From JBBSHJ01 sp038253135 (GTDB taxonomy: Bacteria; Actinomycetota; Actinomycetes; Mycobacteriales; QHCD01): a stretch of DNA of 28,509 bases. Shown here one piece after another: positions 1-7,622 of the stretch (position 1 is its first letter; each line of letters starts with the position of its first letter). Where the stretch lies: the NCBI GenBank assembly GCA_038253135.1, contig JBBSHJ010000040.1:1-28509 (forward strand). The letters run 5' to 3'. A model generated the notes under the pieces. The model was not told the origin of the DNA. It did no database searches and saw only the letters and a program-made list of their open reading frames with translations. The translations under genes were made by a program, and so were the position numbers.

Positions 1-88
1 CCCCGGCCCCCCCCCCGGGTCCCCCGTCCCCGTTGGGGGGCGGTGGGGCGGACCCGCCCCCCCCCCGCCAAAAGTCGGTCTTCGCGGG
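1..88. other. G/C homopolymer-rich tail downstream of the MFS gene
   Basis: No gene is visible here. The stretch has two runs of ten C (7-16 and 57-66), several C4-C5 runs, and G6 and G4 runs at 35-48. On the minus strand it follows the MFS stop codon, and the G-rich and C-rich halves could fold into a very GC-rich hairpin that acts as a terminator. The C runs on the plus strand are G runs on the minus strand, so G-quadruplex formation is also possible. Such runs are prone to length errors in assembly. Confidence 0.4.
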
Positions 89-1579
89 TTACTCGGCGGC
101 GGCGCCGACCGGTTCGATCTCGGTGGGCGCCGGTACGACGTCCGCCTGCGGCTCGGTCTCGGCGACATGGCGGCGTTCGACCAGGGCTCCGTACACCGCG
201 ACCACCAGGCCGAGCGCAGCCACGCCGGCCACCACGGAAAGCCCGAGCCTGAAGGCGTGTACGACGCCGGCCGGCGCGGTGGTGCCGGTGCTCGCGACCG
301 CGGTCACGATCGCGAGGACCACGGCCCCGCCGACCTGGAACCCGGTGTTGAGCAGCCCGGAGGCCAGGCCCTGCTCCTCGTTCTTGACTCCGGCGGTCGC
401 CTGGATGTTCAGCGCCGGGAAGCACAGCGCGAACCCGATACCGATCAGCACCATCGTCGGCAGCACGACGGAGAAGTAGTGCGAGGTGGTGCCGATCCGC
501 AGCGACAGCAGGTATCCGGCCAGGAACGAACTCGCCCCGACGACGATGATCCGTGCGGTGCCGAAGCGGTCGGCGAGCTTGCCCACGTGCGGGGCGGTGA
601 ACGCGACGATCAGGCCGGCCGGCAGGAATCCGAAGGCCGTGCGCAGCGACGACCAACCGAGCAGGGACTGGAAGTACAGCGTTCCGACGAACTGGAAGCC
701 GACGTAGGCACCGAAGACGGTGAGCGCCCCGAGGTTGGCGCGGGCAAGCGACCCGGAGCGCAGGATCCCCAGCCGGACCAGCGGGTTGCGGCTGCGGGTC
801 TCCGCCACCAGGAAGGCGGCGGCGAGGACGACGACCCCGACCAGCTGGGCGATCGTGGCCACCGAACCCCAGCCGACCTGCGGCGCTCGGACGACGGCGT
901 AGACGAGCAGCAGCATGGCGGCTGTCGCCGTGACGGCGCCGATGATGTCGTAGCCGCCGCGGGGACGGTCGACGGCGACGTCGCGCGGCAGCAGGGCCCG
1001 CGCGCCGGCGAAGACGAGCAGCGCGACCGGCGCGGGCGCCAGGAAGGTCCAGCGCCAGCCCGCCTCGGTGAGCAGGCCGCCGAGGATGAGGCCGAGCGAG
1101 AAGCCGCTGGCTCCGCTGGTCGTGTAGATGGCGACGGCGCGGTTGCGTTCCGGGCCCTCGCGGAAGGTCGTGGTGAGGGTGGACAGGGCGGCCGGTGCGG
1201 TGAACGCGGCGGCCAGCCCCTTGACGAAACGGGTTGCGATCAGCAGGGATCCGTCGTTGACGAGGCCGCCGAGCAGCGACGCGACGGCGAACGCCGCGAG
1301 CGCCGCGATGAGCACGCGGCGCCGTCCGAGCAGGTCGGCCGCCCGGCCGCCGAGCAGCAGCAGCCCGCCGTAGCCGAGGACGTAACCGCTGACGATCCAT
1401 TGCAGGGAGGACGTGGACATGTGCAGGTCGGTGCGGATCGAGGGCAGCGCCATGCCGACCATCGACACGTCGAGCGCATCGAGGCACACGGCGCCGCACA
1501 GCACGAGCAGGAGCCCCCACTGGCGGGCGTCCCACCGGGGCGCGGACCCGCGGATGGGCGCGGGGAGGGAAGAAGTCAT
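89..1579 (-). CDS. MFS multidrug efflux transporter (DHA2/EmrB-QacA type, 14 TM)
   Basis: This 496-residue integral membrane protein is predicted to export drugs or toxic metabolites using the proton gradient. It has a short soluble N-terminus followed by many hydrophobic helices; length and spacing fit the 14-TM DHA2 branch. MFS motif A is visible between TM2 and TM3 as LGGRAADLLGRRRVL, about residues 76-90. The ATG at 1579 is chosen because a TAATGT hexamer lies exactly 6 nt upstream, suggesting a leaderless transcript. The gene diverges from a MarR regulator across 92 bp carrying a perfect inverted repeat, the standard arrangement for a drug-inducible pump and its repressor. The substrate cannot be read from the sequence. 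No frameshift is seen. Confidence 0.9.
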   Translation of the reverse strand: MTSSLPAPIRGSAPRWDARQWGLLLVLCGAVCLDALDVSMVGMALPSIRTDLHMSTSSLQWIVSGYVLGYGGLLLLGGRAADLLGRRRVLIAALAAFAVASLLGGLVNDGSLLIATRFVKGLAAAFTAPAALSTLTTTFREGPERNRAVAIYTTSGASGFSLGLILGGLLTEAGWRWTFLAPAPVALLVFAGARALLPRDVAVDRPRGGYDIIGAVTATAAMLLLVYAVVRAPQVGWGSVATIAQLVGVVVLAAAFLVAETRSRNPLVRLGILRSGSLARANLGALTVFGAYVGFQFVGTLYFQSLLGWSSLRTAFGFLPAGLIVAFTAPHVGKLADRFGTARIIVVGASSFLAGYLLSLRIGTTSHYFSVVLPTMVLIGIGFALCFPALNIQATAGVKNEEQGLASGLLNTGFQVGGAVVLAIVTAVASTGTTAPAGVVHAFRLGLSVVAGVAALGLVVAVYGALVERRHVAETEPQADVVPAPTEIEPVGAAAE

Positions 1580-1671
1580 GACCCGACATTACATGCATGC
1601 GCATGAGATGCAAGTGCAATACATGCTTGCGAATTACATGCAATTGCACTTGACAGTGCTAGCATCAGGTC
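1580..1671. promoter_or_regulatory. Divergent MFS/marR promoters with a 10-bp inverted-repeat operator
   Basis: Both genes have a TANNNT hexamer exactly 6 nt from the start codon: TAGCAT at 1660-1665 for marR, and TAATGT on the minus strand (1586-1591) for the MFS gene. The bases just before each ATG are nearly the same (CAGGTC and CGGGTC). Between them CAAGTGCAAT (1611-1620) and ATTGCACTTG (1643-1652) form a perfect inverted repeat. ATTACATGCA occurs twice in direct orientation (1588-1597 and 1633-1642). On the minus strand TTGCAT lies 16 nt before TAATGT, overlapping the left repeat arm. A MarR dimer bound here could block both promoters; that is inference. Confidence 0.7.
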
Positions 1672-2055
1672 ATGGCCACGAAGCGCGACCGGGCGTTGGA
1701 AGAGAAGTGGCGTGACGTCTTGCGCTGCCACGCCCAGGTCTCGTGCGCGCTCGAGCGTGCGCTGGCCCCGCACCGGCTGGGCGTGAGCGAATTCGAAGTG
1801 CTCGACCGGCTGGTCGAGGGTGGCGCCGACAGCGCCCGCATCCAGGAGATCGGTGACGAGATTCACTTGAGCCAGAGCGCGCTGTCCCGGGTGATCGGGC
1901 GGCTCGAGCGCGACGGTTTCGTGTCACGGTCCCTGTGCCCCGAGGACCGCCGCAGCGTCTCGGTCTGCCCGACCGCCGAGGGCCGGCGCCGGTTCGCCGA
2001 GGCGCTGCCCGACTACCACGCCGTGCTGGCGGACACGCTGGGCGCTCGCCGCTGA
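1672..2055 (+). CDS. MarR family transcriptional regulator
   Basis: A 127-residue winged helix-turn-helix protein that probably represses itself and the divergent efflux gene until a ligand releases it. The recognition segment is LSQSALSRVIGRLERDGFV (about residues 66-84). The wing follows with PEDRRSV, the usual MarR wing signature, and then the beta-strand residues VCPTAEG. At 127 residues it is a little shorter than most MarR proteins (about 140-150), mainly at the C-terminal dimer helix. The ATG at 1672 is exactly 6 nt downstream of TAGCAT and has no Shine-Dalgarno sequence, so a leaderless mRNA is likely. The ligand is unknown. Confidence 0.88.
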   Translation: MATKRDRALEEKWRDVLRCHAQVSCALERALAPHRLGVSEFEVLDRLVEGGADSARIQEIGDEIHLSQSALSRVIGRLERDGFVSRSLCPEDRRSVSVCPTAEGRRRFAEALPDYHAVLADTLGARR

Positions 2056-2233
2056 GCGGCCCGCGTCACCACGCCGGTCCCGCTCGATCGGCCGACCGGC
2101 TGCCAGCCGCTTTACCGGTACGCTGCGGCGGATCGCGACGAGCGAAGCCGCCGAACCGGGCGGACGCGCACCTCGCGGCACGTCGTACCCAAGATCCGAG
2201 GATCCGGATCGAGTGCCTGCAAAGGAGCGGCCC

Positions 2234-2641
2234 GTGGCCGAGCGCACCCTTGTCCTCGTCAAACCTGACGGCGTCAGCCGAGGTCTCGTCGGCGAGGTGA
2301 TCGCCCGGATCGAGAGTAAGGGGCTGACCATCAGCGCGCTGGAGATGCGCACGATCGACGCCGAGCTGGCCCACCAGCACTACGCCGAGCACGTCGGCAA
2401 GCCGTTCTTCGAGGGCCTGGTCGGATTCATCACATCCGGCCCACTGGTGGCCATGGTCGTCGAGGGCGAGCGGGCGATCGACTCGTTCCGGCAGCTGGCC
2501 GGGGCGACCGACCCGATCGTCGCGGCCACCGGGACCATCCGAGGCGATCACGCCAGGATCGTGCAGCAGAACATCGTGCACGGATCCGACTCGCCGGCAT
2601 CCGCCGAGCGCGAGATCGGGATCTTCTTCCCCGGCTTCTGA
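2234..2641 (+). CDS. ndk: Nucleoside diphosphate kinase
   Basis: A 135-residue cytosolic enzyme that passes the gamma-phosphate of ATP to NDPs through a phosphohistidine. The active site NIVHGSDS is at residues 113-120, with catalytic His116. The N-terminal ERTLVLVKPDGV strand and the C-terminal EIGIFF are also typical. An upstream in-frame GTG at 2213 exists, but AAAGGAG at 2221-2227 is placed 6 nt before the GTG at 2234, and 2234 gives the usual family length; it is therefore preferred. A TACGCT hexamer at 2119-2124 may be the -10 box, leaving a leader of about 100 nt. Location just upstream of mreB is common in actinobacteria. The gene is complete and intact. Confidence 0.95.
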   Translation: MAERTLVLVKPDGVSRGLVGEVIARIESKGLTISALEMRTIDAELAHQHYAEHVGKPFFEGLVGFITSGPLVAMVVEGERAIDSFRQLAGATDPIVAATGTIRGDHARIVQQNIVHGSDSPASAEREIGIFFPGF

Positions 2642-2649
2642 TCGACGCC

Positions 2650-2675
2650 CGATCGCGCCGGGGCGCCCGCGATCG
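2650..2675 (+). terminator. Hairpin after ndk
   Basis: CGATCGCG (2650-2657) and CGCGATCG (2668-2675) form an 8-bp stem with a 10-nt loop, starting 9 nt after the ndk stop. There is no T tract, as is usual for actinobacterial terminators. A second palindrome, built on GCCGCCGGCGGC near 2694-2706, follows. Together they probably separate ndk from the mreB transcription unit. Confidence 0.45.
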
Positions 2676-2739
2676 CGCACCCGCTGTGATCGCCGCCGCC
2701 GGCGGCGCGTCACGGTGGGCGAATTGTCCGTCGCCGCCA

Positions 2740-2807
2740 TACCATCGACGAGAAATGGCGCGGTAGCTCGGGATCACCGGAGTCCCGAGCATTCGATGGG
2801 GGCTTTC
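2740..2807 (+). promoter_or_regulatory. mreB promoter and leader hairpin
   Basis: TACCAT at 2740-2745 fits the TANNNT -10 consensus; no convincing -35 is seen. The resulting leader of about 55 nt contains a perfect 8-bp hairpin, GCTCGGGA (2766-2773) with TCCCGAGC (2783-2790) and a 9-nt loop, ending 17 nt before the preferred mreB start. A run of five G at 2798-2802 is the likely ribosome binding site. Confidence 0.45.
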
Positions 2808-3845
2808 ATGGGCGTACCAGGCTTGTCGTTGATCGGCCGCGACATCGCGGTCGATCTGGGTACGGCGAATACCCTCGTTTACCTGAAGGGGCGCGGCATC
2901 GTGCTCGCGGAGCCGTCCGTCGTCGCGCTCAACAACAGCAACGGCGAGGTGCTTGCCGTCGGTACCGCGGCCAAGCGGATGATCGGACGGACGCCGGCGA
3001 GCATCACCGCCGTACGCCCGCTCAAGGACGGCGTGATCGCCGATTTCGACACCACCGAGCGGATGCTGCGCTATTTCATCCGCAAGGTGCACCGGCACCG
3101 CCACCTGCTCCGAGGGCCACGGGTGGTGGTGTGCGTCCCCAGCGGCGTCACCGGCGTCGAGCAGCGCGCGGTCAAGGAATCGACCTACAACGCCGGGGCG
3201 AGCCGCGTCTACATCATCGAGGAGCCGATGGCGGCGGCGATCGGCGCCGGCCTGCCGATCAGCGAGCCGACCGGCAACATGGTCGTGGACATCGGCGGCG
3301 GTACGACGGAGGTCGCCGTCATCTCGCTGGGCGCCGTCGTGACCAGCCAGAGCATCCGCGTCGCCGGTGACGAGATCGACGCGGCGATCATCAGCTACAT
3401 GAAGAAGGAATACTCCTTGATGCTCGGCGAGCGGACCGCCGAGGAGATCAAGATGGCGGTCGGTTCGGCGTTTCCCACCGCAAAGGAGAAGCAGGCCGAG
3501 ATCCGCGGCCGCGACCTGGTGAGCGGGCTGCCCAAGACGATCGTCGTGAGCGACACCGAGATCCGCCGGGCAATCGAGGAGCCGGTCAACGACATCATCG
3601 ACGCGGTCAAGGCGACCCTCGACCGCACCCCGCCCGAGCTGGCCGGCGACGTCATGGATCGCGGCATCGTGCTGACCGGAGGCGGCGCGCTGCTCGCCGG
3701 CCTCGACGAGCGGCTCAAGCACGAGACCTCGATGCCGATCGTGATCGCTGAGAACCCGCTGCAGTCCGTTGCCGTCGGATCCGGCCGCTGCGTTGAGAAT
3801 TTCCATGCTCTGCAGCACGTGCTCGTGCCGGAGGGACGACGGTGA
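2808..3845 (+). CDS. mreB: Rod shape-determining protein MreB (bacterial actin)
   Basis: A 345-residue actin-fold ATPase that forms membrane-associated filaments and guides peptidoglycan synthesis. The phosphate-1 loop is IAVDLGTANTLVYL near the N-terminus, phosphate-2 is VVDIGGGTTEVAVISLG, and the adenosine motif is GIVLTGGGALLAGLDE near the C-terminus. Frames open further upstream, including an ATG at 2796, but 2808 is preferred because of the G5 tract 5 nt upstream and the normal family N-terminus just before the SLIGRDIAVDLG segment. It heads an operon with mreC 3 nt downstream and mreD, mrdA and rodA behind. In actinobacteria that grow at the poles MreB is often tied to spore or septum wall maturation, so its exact role here is not fixed by sequence. 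Confidence 0.95.
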   Translation: MGVPGLSLIGRDIAVDLGTANTLVYLKGRGIVLAEPSVVALNNSNGEVLAVGTAAKRMIGRTPASITAVRPLKDGVIADFDTTERMLRYFIRKVHRHRHLLRGPRVVVCVPSGVTGVEQRAVKESTYNAGASRVYIIEEPMAAAIGAGLPISEPTGNMVVDIGGGTTEVAVISLGAVVTSQSIRVAGDEIDAAIISYMKKEYSLMLGERTAEEIKMAVGSAFPTAKEKQAEIRGRDLVSGLPKTIVVSDTEIRRAIEEPVNDIIDAVKATLDRTPPELAGDVMDRGIVLTGGGALLAGLDERLKHETSMPIVIAENPLQSVAVGSGRCVENFHALQHVLVPEGRR

Positions 3846-3848
3846 TGG

Positions 3849-4724
3849 GTGCGTAGGTCCGGCGCGCCCCGCCGCCTCGGCGTCAGGACGTCCGTCGGCC
3901 GGGCGAATGGCCGGGGTAGCAGTCGGATCGTGGTCATCGCCCTGTTGCTCGCCTGCGTGCTGTTGGTTGCGCTGGATTCCGGCAGCGGGCTCGCCAACCT
4001 GCACCGCGACGCTCGCCGCGCGTTCGACCCGGTGGAGAGCGGGTTCGCCTCGGCGGCGGATCCGGTCGGCCGGTTCTTCGCCGGCCTGCCCGACGTCAAT
4101 CGCAACCAGGCGCGGGTCGAGGAGTTGCAGCGCGAGAACGCGCAGCTGCGCCGGCAACTGCAGACCGCCGGAATCGACCGCACCCGTTCCGCGGACCTCC
4201 GCTCGATCGGCGCGCTCGCCTCGGGGGCGGGACTGCAGGTGAGAGCGGCCACCGTGATCGACTACGGGCCGAGTCTCGGCTTCGAATGGACGGTGCGGAT
4301 CAATGCCGGCGCCGACGACGGCGTCCGTAGCGGCATGACCGTCATCGATGCCAGCGGACTGGTCGGCCGGGTCAAGGAAACCTCGGCGGCCGCGAGCATG
4401 GTCGTGCTGGCCATTGATCCGGGTTCGAGCATCGGCGTACGGGACGGCACGGACGGACAGCTCGGTCTGGTCACCGGGCGCGGTCGAGGCCGGATGAGCT
4501 ACACACCGCTGGATCCGGCGACCCGGCCGGCCGCCGGCGATCTCCTGCTCAGCGGCCCGACCGGAGCGACGTCGTACACCCCGAACCTCACGATCGGCAC
4601 CGTGCGCTCGGTGTCCGGAGCGCCGGGCAACCTCACTGTCTCGGTGCAGCCCGCCGTCGATTTCGGTGCCCTTGACGTGCTCGCGGTCGTGCTCACTCCG
4701 GTCACCGGCGGGACGCCGCAATGA
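3849..4724 (+). CDS. mreC: Rod shape-determining protein MreC
   Basis: A 291-residue bitopic membrane protein that links MreB and MreD to the PBP2/RodA synthase from the outer face of the membrane. A basic N-terminal tail is followed by one membrane helix (about residues 27-43), a coiled coil (about 84-107, with VEELQRENAQLRRQLQ), and the beta-barrel MreC domain to the end (VIDASGLVGRVKE, then LLLSGPTG). The GTG start at 3849 is 3 nt after the mreB stop. A possible ribosome site, GGAGGG, is about 12 nt upstream, longer than ideal, and coupling to mreB is likely. The stop overlaps the mreD start as ATGA. Intact. Confidence 0.92.
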   Translation: MRRSGAPRRLGVRTSVGRANGRGSSRIVVIALLLACVLLVALDSGSGLANLHRDARRAFDPVESGFASAADPVGRFFAGLPDVNRNQARVEELQRENAQLRRQLQTAGIDRTRSADLRSIGALASGAGLQVRAATVIDYGPSLGFEWTVRINAGADDGVRSGMTVIDASGLVGRVKETSAAASMVVLAIDPGSSIGVRDGTDGQLGLVTGRGRGRMSYTPLDPATRPAAGDLLLSGPTGATSYTPNLTIGTVRSVSGAPGNLTVSVQPAVDFGALDVLAVVLTPVTGGTPQ

Positions 4725-5278
4725 GTCGCTTCGCGCTCCGGGCGCTGGCCGGCGCGATCGTCATCATCATCGCGACCGCGCTGCAGACGAGCGTCCTGTC
4801 CCGCCTCGGTCTGCCCGGCGGCACGCCGAGCCTGCCGTTCGTCGTCGTGGTGGCCGGCGCCCTGGCCGGGGGCGTGCCGGTCGGCGCCGGACTGGGATTC
4901 TGCTCTGGACTGCTCGCGGACGCGCTGAGCGCGCATCCGCTCGGGGTGCAAGCGTTGGTCCTGCTGCTGGTCGGCGTCGTGGTCGGGAGTATCGACGCGC
5001 AGACCGAGCGCAGCGTCTTCTGGTCGATGGTCGTCATCGCCGTCATGGGCATCGCGTCGTACCTGCTCTACTCGGTCTTGATCGCGCTGCTCGGGACATC
5101 GGTGCCGTGGAGCTCGCAGCTGGCGCGGCTGCCCGCGTCGGTGGGGTACGACGTCCTGCTGGCACCGTTCGTGGTGCCGCTCGCGCTGGTGCTGAACCGC
5201 GCGCTGACCTCGCCCGCCGATCGCTTGCACCGGCGGTGGGACGGCCGGATCGAGGGGTCGGTCGGCCGTGTCCGGTGA
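4721..5278 (+). CDS. mreD: Rod shape-determining protein MreD
   Basis: A 185-residue polytopic membrane protein, mostly hydrophobic, with about five to six predicted helices (for example LAGAIVIIIATALQ at the N-terminus and ALVLLLVGVVVGSI in the middle). MreD has weak sequence conservation; the call rests on its size, topology and fixed place between mreC and the PBP2 gene. It is thought to bridge MreC and the peptidoglycan synthase in the membrane. The ATG overlaps the mreC stop by 4 nt (ATGA), so translation is probably coupled, and its 3' end overlaps the next gene by 11 nt. Intact. Confidence 0.88.
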   Translation: MSRFALRALAGAIVIIIATALQTSVLSRLGLPGGTPSLPFVVVVAGALAGGVPVGAGLGFCSGLLADALSAHPLGVQALVLLLVGVVVGSIDAQTERSVFWSMVVIAVMGIASYLLYSVLIALLGTSVPWSSQLARLPASVGYDVLLAPFVVPLALVLNRALTSPADRLHRRWDGRIEGSVGRVR

Positions 5279-7622
5279 CGCGCGTCGCCGGCCGTCGCGG
5301 CAGCCTCCCGGCCGGTTGCTGCTGCTCGGCGCGGTCGTGATCGCACTGGTGGCCACAGTCGGGGTGCGGCTGACCTACGTCCAGCTGGTCCAGCGCGCGA
5401 GCCTGACCCAGGTCGCGAGCCGGCAGCACCTGCGTGAGGTGACCGTTCCCGCACCCCGGGGTCGGATCGTCGATGCCACCGGTCAGCCGATCGCGACCAG
5501 CCGCACTGTCATGGTCGTCTCGGTCGATACCAGCACCCTGCAGGGTCAGCGGGACAAGGGAAGGGCGGTCCTCGGCCGGCTCGCGGTCCTGCTGCGCGTC
5601 CCCGTCCAGCAGCTGTCCCGTGAGGTGACGCCCTGCGCGCCGAAGGTGCCGAAGCCGTGCTTCACCGGCACGCCGTACCAACCCGTCCCGGTGCTCGTCG
5701 ACGCCGATGAGAAGGTGGTGTTGGAGATCACCGAGCACCGTGAGGACTACGCCGGCGTGCTCGTCGGCACCGCGTCGGTGCGCACCTACCCCCGCCACAC
5801 CCTGGCATCGCACTCCATCGGCTATATCGGCGCGGCCGCGCAGAGCGATGTCGACAGCACCGCGGCCTCGGATCGGCCGGTGGACGCGCAGGACGTCGTC
5901 GGCAAGAGCGGCCTCGAGCAGTATTACGACGCCGTGCTGCGCGGGACTGACGGCATCGACACCGTCGAGATCGACCCGCGCGGCACCGTCATCGGGCAGG
6001 TGGACCAGAAATCGCCGGTGCCGGGGGACACGCTCGTGAGCAGTCTCGACGTGGATCTGCAGAGCGCCGTTGAGAACGCGCTCACGCAGCAGCTCGCCAA
6101 GGCTCGGACCGAGACCGATCCCAAGACGCACCAGAAATACCAGGCGACCACGGGCGCCGTGGTGGTCATGGACCCGAAAACCGGGCGGGTGCTGGCCCTG
6201 GCCAGCGATCCCGGCTACGACCCGAACGAATTCGTCGGCGGCATCTCGCAGCAGCAGTACGCCGCGTTGACGAGCGAGCGTGCGGGTACGCCGCTGCTGT
6301 CCCGGGCCGTGCAGGGTCAGCTGGCGCCCGGATCGACCTTCAAACTCTCCACGGCCACCGCCATCACCACGGACGGCCAGTCCAGCGTCGACACGAACGG
6401 CGCCTGCCCGCCGTACCTCACGATCGGCACGACCCAGAAGAAGAACTTCGAGAGCGAGAGCCTGCCCGGGCCGATCTCCCTCAGCAAGGCCCTGGCCTTC
6501 TCCTGCGACACGTTCTTCTACGCCTACGCGCTGCAGACATGGCAATCAGATCAGCAACGCGTGGCGCAGCAGAAACCGGCGCTCGAACCGATGCAGAAGA
6601 CCGCCACGGAGTACGGATTCGGCACCCGACCCGGAATCGACCTGCCGGCCGACGAGCAGGCGGCAGGGACGATCATCACGCGCGCAAAGAAGCAGCGGGC
6701 CTGGGAGCGCAACCAGGCGACATACTGCGCCCGCGCGCGCACTGGTTACCCCGAGGTCACGGACCCGACGCGGCGCGCATACTTCACCAAGCTGGCTAGG
6801 GAGAACTGCACCGACGGGTGGCGGTACAACGGCGGCGACGCGGCCGACTTCGCCATCGGTCAGGGCGACGTGCTGGTCAGCCCGCTGCAACTCGCGATCG
6901 CCTATTCCGCGCTCGTCAACGGCGGCACGGTCTATCACCCGACTCTCGGGCGCGCGATCGTCAACCCGCACGGCCGGCTGATCAGGAACATCAACGCGAC
7001 CGTAGCCCGCAAGCTCGACGTGCCGGCCCCGGTGCTCGATTACATCCGGGCCTCGCTGACATTCGGCAACGGCCTCGATCCGACCGGCCAGCCGCCGTTC
7101 GCGGGCTTCCCGCTCGACACGGTCAACATCGGCGGCAAGACCGGTACGGCAGAGGTTTACGGCCAACAGGACACGTCGTGGTTCGTGTCCTGGGCGAACG
7201 CGGGTCACGCCACGGGGAGCACGCTCGGCCCGGATGCGGGCACACCGGATTACGTCGTCGTCGCGATGATCCAGCACGGCGGCACCGGCGCGACCAACGC
7301 CGCACCGCTGGTGCGCAAGGTCTACGACTCGATCTACGGTCTCGACGGTCAGGCGGCGGTGCTGCCGGGCGGCGTGCCATTCTCGGCGCTGCCGGCGATC
7401 ACGCCCTACGCGCAGGACGGACTGCCGTCGTACCTCATCGGTCGCGCGCAGCCGAGAGTCGCCCGCTCGGCCGACCCGACGAGCCGCTCGGCCGACCCGA
7501 CGAGCCGGCCGGGTGGCACGGCGCTGCCGGCCGTCGAACTGACCTTCGCGCCCGCCGTACGGCGCCCGGCCCGACCTCCCGCCGCACTCCCGTCCGGGCC
7601 TCGCGATCGGGGGAGCGGGTGA
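5268..7622 (+). CDS. mrdA: Penicillin-binding protein 2 (class B transpeptidase of elongation)
   Basis: A 784-residue D,D-transpeptidase that cross-links the strands made by RodA. It has a short cytoplasmic tail, one membrane anchor (about residues 15-40), a PBP dimer domain and a C-terminal transpeptidase. Catalytic motifs are STFK at 356-359 (nucleophile Ser356), SCD at 412-414 and KTG at 624-626. A segment with two cysteines between motifs 2 and 3 (about 475-520) resembles actinobacterial PBP2 proteins known to me. After the catalytic domain comes a low-complexity Pro/Arg/Ala tail of about 70 residues that contains a duplicated heptad. The GTG start at 5268 lies inside mreD (11-nt overlap), and the stop overlaps the rodA start, so the genes are coupled. 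Intact. Confidence 0.94.
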   Translation: MSGDARRRPSRQPPGRLLLLGAVVIALVATVGVRLTYVQLVQRASLTQVASRQHLREVTVPAPRGRIVDATGQPIATSRTVMVVSVDTSTLQGQRDKGRAVLGRLAVLLRVPVQQLSREVTPCAPKVPKPCFTGTPYQPVPVLVDADEKVVLEITEHREDYAGVLVGTASVRTYPRHTLASHSIGYIGAAAQSDVDSTAASDRPVDAQDVVGKSGLEQYYDAVLRGTDGIDTVEIDPRGTVIGQVDQKSPVPGDTLVSSLDVDLQSAVENALTQQLAKARTETDPKTHQKYQATTGAVVVMDPKTGRVLALASDPGYDPNEFVGGISQQQYAALTSERAGTPLLSRAVQGQLAPGSTFKLSTATAITTDGQSSVDTNGACPPYLTIGTTQKKNFESESLPGPISLSKALAFSCDTFFYAYALQTWQSDQQRVAQQKPALEPMQKTATEYGFGTRPGIDLPADEQAAGTIITRAKKQRAWERNQATYCARARTGYPEVTDPTRRAYFTKLARENCTDGWRYNGGDAADFAIGQGDVLVSPLQLAIAYSALVNGGTVYHPTLGRAIVNPHGRLIRNINATVARKLDVPAPVLDYIRASLTFGNGLDPTGQPPFAGFPLDTVNIGGKTGTAEVYGQQDTSWFVSWANAGHATGSTLGPDAGTPDYVVVAMIQHGGTGATNAAPLVRKVYDSIYGLDGQAAVLPGGVPFSALPAITPYAQDGLPSYLIGRAQPRVARSADPTSRSADPTSRPGGTALPAVELTFAPAVRRPARPPAALPSGPRDRGSG
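7463..7504 (+). repeat. 21-bp tandem duplication inside the PBP2 tail
   Basis: Two perfect head-to-tail copies of a 21-nt unit (7463-7483 and 7484-7504) encode the repeated peptide RSADPTS in the disordered C-terminal tail. The unit is a multiple of three, so the frame is kept. It is probably a recent slippage product. Confidence 0.9.

Noticed and set aside
167..1606. A 479-codon plus-strand frame opposite the MFS gene
   Set aside because: Composition is typical of an antisense shadow, with no hydrophobic or domain pattern.
2430..4721. A 763-codon open frame on the minus strand opposite ndk, mreB and mreC
   Set aside because: It is antisense to three clear genes, is rich in Arg, His, Asp and Gly in a repetitive way, and has no family-like segment. 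Long antisense frames are common in high-GC DNA.
6818..7621. An N-terminal extension of rodA through the end of mrdA
   Set aside because: It overlaps the transpeptidase domain of PBP2 in another frame. The ATG at 7622 with GGGGGAG fits the RodA family length.
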